Source: Sheuella amnicola (GTDB lineage Bacteria > Pseudomonadota > Gammaproteobacteria > Burkholderiales > Burkholderiaceae_B). Taken from it: a stretch of 64,000 nt of DNA. The notes beneath the pieces were generated by a model that did not search any database, was not told where the DNA came from, and saw nothing but the letters and a program-made list of their open reading frames with translations. Positions 58,956 through 64,000 of the stretch are shown piece by piece (position 1 is the first letter of the stretch; every line of letters begins with the position of its first letter). Location of the stretch: contig NZ_JAAGRN010000001.1 of the NCBI RefSeq assembly GCF_010499255.1, forward strand, positions 434,001 to 498,000. The letters run 5' to 3'. The position numbers were made by a program, and so were the translations under genes.

Positions 58956-59765
58956 TTATTTACCTGTCCACTTGGGCTTGCGCTTTTCCTGAAACGATGC
59001 GATGCCCTCTTTCGCATCTTGAGTACTTGCCATCACCGGCACTGTCACCTGCGCATACTGCAAGGCCGATTCCATCGACATATCGCGCATGGCGTGAAAA
59101 GCCTGCTTGCCGATGCGAATGGCTGTCGGTGATTTATCGAGAATACGCGACAACAACCAATCGACTTTACCATCCAGCTCGGCTCGTGGAACCGAATAGT
59201 TGAGCATCCCCAGCTCGAGCGCCTGGGTGGCATTGTATGGCTCGCCGGTGATGCACATTTCAAGCAACTTGCGTTCGGGAATGATGCGCAGCATGCTTGG
59301 CAGAATCATCATCGGCACCATGCCGATTTTGGTTTCGGGTGTGCCGAACAACGCATCATCTGCCGCAATCGCCATATCGCACGAACACAGTACGCCGATG
59401 CCCCCGGCCATGACATGACCGTTTACGCGCGCGATAATCGGTATACGGCATGCACGCATTCTGTTGAACAAGTCCACCAGATAATGGCGCGGCTGCGAAT
59501 AATCGACATCGAAAGCACCGCCCTGCACGCCTTTCTGCAAATCCGCTCCGGCGCAAAACGCTTTATCTCCCACACCGGTCAAAACGATCGCCCGACAATC
59601 CGGATTATTGCCTGCTGCCTCGATGGATCGGTCTATCATCAGAACAACCTCTTCGTTCAAGGCATTTCGACGCTCTTCACGATTGATCGTGATCCACATG
59701 ACTGCGCCACGCATTTCAGTCAGTACAGGCAAAGCAGGATGAGTCGAAGGGGTTGAATCGGACAT
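58956..59765 (-). CDS. enoyl-CoA hydratase/isomerase family protein, module B
   Basis: A 269-residue crotonase. The oxyanion segment is FCAGADLQKG (about 70-79) and AGGIGVLCSCDMAIAADDALFGTPE (positions about 120-144). Relative to the rat hydratase, the first catalytic Glu is replaced by Gly124, but the second is kept as Glu144. That pattern occurs in several non-hydratase crotonases. The ATG at 59765 is used; an in-frame ATG at 59780 adds five residues. Last gene of the module B run, 53 bases after the Bug gene. Confidence 0.86.
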   Translation of the reverse strand: MSDSTPSTHPALPVLTEMRGAVMWITINREERRNALNEEVVLMIDRSIEAAGNNPDCRAIVLTGVGDKAFCAGADLQKGVQGGAFDVDYSQPRHYLVDLFNRMRACRIPIIARVNGHVMAGGIGVLCSCDMAIAADDALFGTPETKIGMVPMMILPSMLRIIPERKLLEMCITGEPYNATQALELGMLNYSVPRAELDGKVDWLLSRILDKSPTAIRIGKQAFHAMRDMSMESALQYAQVTVPVMASTQDAKEGIASFQEKRKPKWTGK

Positions 59766-59818
59766 GATAGTTACTCGCACGAAGTTGTTAAGCTTGATTA
59801 CCGATTGATGACCGGTAA

Positions 59819-60829
59819 TTAATCGATTTTGGCACCTGAGAATTTCACGATTTCATCCCATTTTTTGATCTCATCGGCCATATAAGATGAAAAATGCGCC
59901 GATGTGCCACCCAAAGGCGTATAACCAAGACTGATCAAACGATTACGCACGGCAGGTGTAGCCAAAGCATCGTTGATGGCTTTGTTGATTTTGGATGTAA
60001 TTTCCTTTGGAGTCCCTTTGGGAGCCAGCAATGCCATCCACGTCGCCGATTCAAGCTGGGGATAACCCAGCTCTTTTGTTGTAGGCACATCGGGCAACAC
60101 GCTTGTGCGCTCAGGCGCCATGACTGCCAACGCGCGCAAGCGCCCCTCCTTGACCAGAGACGCAATCGTCATAGTACCCGGAAACACAGTTTGCAACTGA
60201 CCGCCGACCAGGTCCTTGGTCACCGCTGCAGGACTGTTGTACGGTACATGCGTCATCTTGACGCCCATTACTTTGTTGAAAAGCTCCGCGGATAAATGCC
60301 AGGAGCTACCACTGCCGGTCGAACCAAAGTTCATGCCATTGGGATGCTTTTTGGCATACTCAGCAAGTTCTTTCAGATTATGAATTGGCAACTTCGCATC
60401 GACCGTGATCACATTCGGAATGGAACCAATCAGAACAATGGGCTCAAAATCAGTCATTGGATTAAATGGCTTTGATCCATACATCGTCACGGCCGAGACG
60501 AGCGTGCCTGTCCACGACATCAGCAACGTGTAACCATCCGGGGCTGCCTTTGCAACATAAGCCGCACCAATATTGCCATTCGCCCCCGGGCGGTTTTCCA
60601 CAATGAAGCTACCACCGAAATCCTTGGCCAGCACCTCGGCCACGATTCGCGCAAGTGGGTCCGAACTACCGCCCGGAGCGGCCGGATTCACAATCGCCAC
60701 TGTTCTGGAAGGCCACGCTGGCGCCTGAGCCCGCGCTTGCATCGATACAGCGCTTAACCCCGCGGACAACACAAGAGCGCCGCCCAATCCTTTAAACATC
60801 ATGCGACCACAATTACGGAATAACTTCAT
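59819..60829 (-). CDS. Bug-family (TctC-like) periplasmic substrate-binding protein, module B
   Basis: A 336-residue exported protein. The signal peptide covers about 1-34 (hydrophobic core LGGALVLSAGLSAVSM, cleavage after ARA). The mature part has PSRTVAIVNPAAPGGSSDPLAR, GSFIVENRPGANG, GYTLLMSWTGT, NFGSTGSGSSWHLSAELF and VPYNSPAAVTKDLVGGQ. It is only moderately similar in appearance to the module A Bug protein, so the ligands probably differ. It lies between the dehydrogenase and crotonase genes. No tctAB genes accompany it. Confidence 0.92.
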   Translation of the reverse strand: MKLFRNCGRMMFKGLGGALVLSAGLSAVSMQARAQAPAWPSRTVAIVNPAAPGGSSDPLARIVAEVLAKDFGGSFIVENRPGANGNIGAAYVAKAAPDGYTLLMSWTGTLVSAVTMYGSKPFNPMTDFEPIVLIGSIPNVITVDAKLPIHNLKELAEYAKKHPNGMNFGSTGSGSSWHLSAELFNKVMGVKMTHVPYNSPAAVTKDLVGGQLQTVFPGTMTIASLVKEGRLRALAVMAPERTSVLPDVPTTKELGYPQLESATWMALLAPKGTPKEITSKINKAINDALATPAVRNRLISLGYTPLGGTSAHFSSYMADEIKKWDEIVKFSGAKID

Positions 60830-60857
60830 GGTTGTCTCCTCGTTCGATGCGTTTTGT

Positions 60858-62024
60858 TTAATAAGATTTTTTAAGATTCAAGACGCGTTCAGCAACATAC
60901 GACAAAATCATTTCACGACTGACTGGTGCGATGCGTGTGATCAAGACCTCGCGCAAATAGCGCTCGACGTGATATTCCCTCGCATAACCGAATCCACCAT
61001 GAGTCATGACGGCCTGCTCGCATGCACGGAACCCCGCCTCGCCGGCCAGATACTTGGCAGCATTTGCTTCAGTGCCGCACTCTTTGCCTGCGTCATACAG
61101 CCAACCGGCTTTACGTGTCATCAGATCTGCAGCCTCCAGCTCCATCCAGTTTCTGGCCAACGGATGCTGGATCGACTGATTCTGACCGATCGGACGATTG
61201 AACACGATGCGCTCATTCGAATATTCGGCCGCCTTGCGCAATGCGATACGACCGATACCGATTGCCTCGGCAGCAATCAGAACACGTTCAGGATTCATAC
61301 CGTGAAGGATATATTTGAAGCCCATCCCTTCTTCGCCAATCAGATCTTCGACCGGGATCTCAAGTCCATCGATAAACAGTTCATTGGAGTCGACGCTATG
61401 ACGTCCCATCTTGTCGATTTTGCGAACATCGATTTTGCTTCGATCCAGATCCGTATAGAATAAGGACAACCCATGGCTGTGGCTTTTGCATTCCTCAAGC
61501 GGCGTCGTGCGTGCCAGTAACAGAATCTTGTTGGCCTTTTGCGCTGTTGATATCCAGACCTTCTGTCCATGCACGACATAATGATCGCCCTTTTTGACCG
61601 CACGGGTTTTCAATTGTGTCGTGTTTAAGCCGGTGTTGGGTTCGGTGACACCAAAACAGGATCGCATCGACCCATCGATGATGGGCGGCAAAAAGCGCTT
61701 CTTTTGCTCTTCGGTTCCAAACACGACAATTGGCATCAACCCGAAAATATTAATGTGAATACTGCTTGCACCCGACATGCAAGCGCCCGTCTCGGCAACC
61801 GTCTGCATCAGAATCGAAGCCTCGCTGACACCTAGACCGGATCCGCCATACGCTTCAGGCATGGCAATACCCAGCCAACCGGCTTTGGCCATCGCATCAT
61901 AAAACTCATCCGGAAACGCCTCGTCGGCATCACGGGCCAACCAATAGTCTTCTGTAAAAGGCGAACAGGTTTGTAAAACAGCTTCGCGAATCGCGCGTTC
62001 TTGTTCGGTGATTTCAAAATTCAT
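60858..62024 (-). CDS. acyl-CoA dehydrogenase, module B
   Basis: A 388-residue acyl-CoA dehydrogenase. FAD/substrate motif FGVTEPNTGLN (about 124-134) and KVWISTAQKANK are present. At the C-terminal position where many family members have the catalytic Glu, there is RIAPVSREMIL instead. Glu246, in GMNPERVLIA, occupies the helix-G site used as base in isovaleryl-CoA dehydrogenase, so it is the likely catalytic residue. The overall size and position beside a CaiB-type gene resemble CaiA. Substrate unknown. It starts 22 bases after the CoA-transferase gene. Confidence 0.88.
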   Translation of the reverse strand: MNFEITEQERAIREAVLQTCSPFTEDYWLARDADEAFPDEFYDAMAKAGWLGIAMPEAYGGSGLGVSEASILMQTVAETGACMSGASSIHINIFGLMPIVVFGTEEQKKRFLPPIIDGSMRSCFGVTEPNTGLNTTQLKTRAVKKGDHYVVHGQKVWISTAQKANKILLLARTTPLEECKSHSHGLSLFYTDLDRSKIDVRKIDKMGRHSVDSNELFIDGLEIPVEDLIGEEGMGFKYILHGMNPERVLIAAEAIGIGRIALRKAAEYSNERIVFNRPIGQNQSIQHPLARNWMELEAADLMTRKAGWLYDAGKECGTEANAAKYLAGEAGFRACEQAVMTHGGFGYAREYHVERYLREVLITRIAPVSREMILSYVAERVLNLKKSY

Positions 62025-62046
62025 TTTTTAACCTTCCTGCAGCTAA

Positions 62047-63276
62047 CTATGTCGCAGACTGAACGACAGATTGATTGAATAAATGACTAATTTGTTCATC
62101 CGATATTCCGGCTTCACGCAGTATTTCCGCTGTGTGCTCACCAAGCCTAGGAGCATGCCGCGTGGCCCCGGGTTGCGTGCGCGACCACTGGCTCGGAAAC
62201 TGCATGGTTCTGAGCGCCCCTTCCGATGGGTGCTCCTCATTGCCAAAAAATTCTGTGGCCACCAGATGCGGATCTTCGAAAATCGTTTGCAAGTCATGCA
62301 CAACTGTAGCGGGAATGTCGGCAGCAGTCAGGCATTCGAGCCACTCGCCGGTCGACCGCGTGCGCAAGATCGATTCAAGCTCTGCGTATATCGTATCGAT
62401 GTTTTCAGACCGTGCCGTAAACGTGGAATACAAGGGGTTTTGAGCAAACTCCTCTTCACGGCCGATCGCACGAAAAAAGCTTTGCCAATGTTTATCGGTA
62501 TAAATCAGGGCTGATATATAACCATCGCTGGTTTGATACGGCCGTCTGCTTTTGGACAGTTGACGTGCATATCCGCCCTGATCAAGCGCGGGATCGAACG
62601 TCAAGCCGCCAAGATGATCGGACAGAACAAAATTCACCATGGTTTCAAACATCGGGACATCGATGCGCTGACCCTGGCCGCTGGACTGCCTTTCGTAGAC
62701 TGCGGCCAATATCAGTCCGACTGCGCTCATCCCGGTAATGCGATCACACAAAGCGTTGGGCACATACCTAGGCGCACCGCCCGAACTGCGCGCAAAAAGG
62801 GATGCCAGCGTGGACGCTCCCTGCATCAAATCATCATAGGCGGGCCTGGCTGCGTATGGGCCATGTTGCGCATAACCAAACACACCTGCATAAATCAGGC
62901 GCGGATTCACCGCACTGACCTTTTCGTACGACAAACCAAGTCGATCCATTGCCTGAGGGCGCACGTTGTACACCAGGATATCTGCATCCGCGATCAAACG
63001 CATCAGCACATCAATGCCTTCTTTCTTTTTTAGATCAATTACGATGCTGCGCTTGCTGTGATTAGTGTTCAGAAAGATCGGTCCCATATCCGAATGTCGC
63101 GCAGGTCCGATCTGGCGAACCATATCGCCATCCGGCGGCTCAACCTTGATGACATCGGCCCCCATATCCCCGAGCATCTGTGTGCAGTATGGCCCCATCA
63201 GGACTGCTGTCAGGTCGATGACTTTCAGGCCTTTCAAGGGGCCAGTGCTGTTTTTATTTGTCCCGTTGTCAATCAT
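62047..63276 (-). CDS. CaiB/BaiF family (class III) CoA-transferase
   Basis: A 409-residue family III CoA-transferase. It opens with LKGLKVIDLTAVLMGPYCTQMLGDMGADVIKVEPPDGD (positions about 14-51), and the likely nucleophile Asp148 is in PAYDDLMQGAS. CoA-transferases of this type move CoA between a donor acyl-CoA and a free acid. It is first in the minus-strand module B run, divergent from the IclR gene. With the dehydrogenase and crotonase it resembles a carnitine-type caiA-caiB-caiD set, which is an inference by analogy. Confidence 0.9.
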   Translation of the reverse strand: MIDNGTNKNSTGPLKGLKVIDLTAVLMGPYCTQMLGDMGADVIKVEPPDGDMVRQIGPARHSDMGPIFLNTNHSKRSIVIDLKKKEGIDVLMRLIADADILVYNVRPQAMDRLGLSYEKVSAVNPRLIYAGVFGYAQHGPYAARPAYDDLMQGASTLASLFARSSGGAPRYVPNALCDRITGMSAVGLILAAVYERQSSGQGQRIDVPMFETMVNFVLSDHLGGLTFDPALDQGGYARQLSKSRRPYQTSDGYISALIYTDKHWQSFFRAIGREEEFAQNPLYSTFTARSENIDTIYAELESILRTRSTGEWLECLTAADIPATVVHDLQTIFEDPHLVATEFFGNEEHPSEGALRTMQFPSQWSRTQPGATRHAPRLGEHTAEILREAGISDEQISHLFNQSVVQSAT

Positions 63277-63321
63277 TGGATTCGATTTGTTGTAATTTAT
63301 TCTGATATACGTACAATAATT

Positions 63322-63333
63322 TTCATATATGAA
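63322..63333. promoter_or_regulatory. palindrome between the CoA-transferase and iclR genes
   Basis: TTCATATATGAA is a perfect 12-bp palindrome in the AT-rich 104-base divergent region of module B. It is a candidate operator for the adjacent IclR regulator. No confident -35/-10 pair is visible. Confidence 0.4.
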
Positions 63334-63380
63334 TTATTATTATGTAATCAGTTGGTCTCGTCAAACAACAAAAACAAACC

Positions 63381-64000
63381 ATGCCGAAGAAGTCACTTGA
63401 GTCGTCCAAAGCCTCTACCATGGCACCCCAGAGGGTGATGCGGATACTGGAGGCTCTGGCAGCCCACAGAGAAGGCCTGACCCTGACCCAATTGGCCGTT
63501 CAGACTGAATTACCCAAAACAAGTTTATTCAGCCTGCTGCATTCGCTCAGCGAAGCAGGCTACGTCGTCAATCAGGACAAAACACATCGTCTGGGTCCTG
63601 AAGCATTTCGGATTGCGGCGCTGATACATCGCATTGATTCGTTTCCCGGCAATGTTCATGACTTGCTTGAGCAATTTCAACAAGACAGCGGTGAAACCGT
63701 CATGATCGGCACACCGACCGAAGACTGGATGAATCTTGTTTATGTGGATGTAGTCGAAAGCAATAGCAGTCTGCGATTCAGCATCAAGGTAGGTGCGTAC
63801 CGCCCTCTCTATTCGACTACGGTAGGCAAAATCCTGTTGGCATACGCGACACCGGAACAACAGGCACGCTATTTCGAACACACCGAACTGATCGCGATCA
63901 ACAGCAATACGACTACCGATGCAGCAGCACTCAAGCACGAACTCGAACAAGCGCGCATGCAAGGATATATTTTTAGCAGTGGATCAGTCGAAGGTGCAAC
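63381..64000 (+). CDS. IclR-family transcriptional regulator, module B (C-terminus off the window)
   Basis: Partial gene: 206 codons are visible and the frame continues past the right edge. The DNA-binding domain (about 14-75) reads QRVMRILEALAAHREG, LTLTQLAVQTELPKTSLFSLL and EAGYVVNQ; the effector domain follows with LVYVDVVESNSSLRFSIKVGA and YSTTVGKILLAYA. It is divergent from the CoA-transferase gene and probably controls module B. It differs clearly from the module A regulator, so the two are relatives rather than recent copies. Confidence 0.9.
   Translation, partial: MPKKSLESSKASTMAPQRVMRILEALAAHREGLTLTQLAVQTELPKTSLFSLLHSLSEAGYVVNQDKTHRLGPEAFRIAALIHRIDSFPGNVHDLLEQFQQDSGETVMIGTPTEDWMNLVYVDVVESNSSLRFSIKVGAYRPLYSTTVGKILLAYATPEQQARYFEHTELIAINSNTTTDAAALKHELEQARMQGYIFSSGSVEGA

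Overview
The window looks like a chromosome segment of a betaproteobacterium, most likely Burkholderiales (Alcaligenaceae-like), with GC content near 50% by eye. Reasons: an RpfE-like protein next to recJ, an iscRSUA-hscBA-fdx operon, a tRNA-Leu(UAG)-tig-clpP-clpX-lon block, a dapC/dapD/dapE block, and two Bug (TctC-like) periplasmic binding proteins beside acyl-CoA catabolic genes under IclR-type regulators. I see no transposase, phage, integrase or CRISPR gene.

Layout. 0-9 kb: on the minus strand, comEC, an alpha/beta hydrolase with its own promoter, and a PHP phosphoesterase cut by the left edge; a plus-strand MFS transporter-hydratase pair; then minus-strand lolC-lolD-tatD-family genes. 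9-15 kb: plus-strand rpfE-like, recJ, prfB (with the RF2 programmed +1 frameshift), an SDR gene and lysS. 15-22 kb: the minus-strand isc operon led by iscR, whose promoter region carries a strong type-1 IscR site, followed at its far end by an HpcH/HpaI aldolase and a hydroxypyruvate isomerase-like gene. 22-27 kb: a low-molecular-weight tyrosine phosphatase, an extremely AT-rich spacer, uvrB, a divergent aromatic aminotransferase, a strong terminator, and lexA with two tandem LexA boxes. LexA has an unusually long linker. 27-34 kb: minus-strand protein quality control (tig, clpP, clpX, lon, an Hsp15-like protein) with tRNA-Leu upstream of tig. 34-40 kb: lysine/diaminopimelate genes dapC, dapD, dapE, then prmB and an ABC-F ATPase, tightly coupled. 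40-49 kb: the minus-strand recC-recB-recD operon.

49-64 kb is the accessory, catabolic part. It holds two modules of similar composition. Module A (49.4-56.5 kb) is iclR, a crotonase, an ADP-forming acyl-CoA synthetase, a Bug protein and a 780-residue double acyl-CoA dehydrogenase. Module B (59-64 kb) is a crotonase, a Bug protein, an acyl-CoA dehydrogenase, a class III CoA-transferase and a divergent iclR cut by the right edge. Between them lie a HAD phosphatase, AzlCD and a LysE-type exporter. Each module has a way to capture a substrate, attach CoA, dehydrogenate it and act on the product with a crotonase; no thiolase or 3-hydroxyacyl-CoA dehydrogenase is present. The substrates cannot be read from the sequence.

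Most of the window is ordinary core genome. The items most worth a second look are the paired IclR/Bug/acyl-CoA modules, the fused dehydrogenase whose N-terminal half appears non-catalytic, a crotonase lacking both usual catalytic glutamates, and the long-linker LexA.
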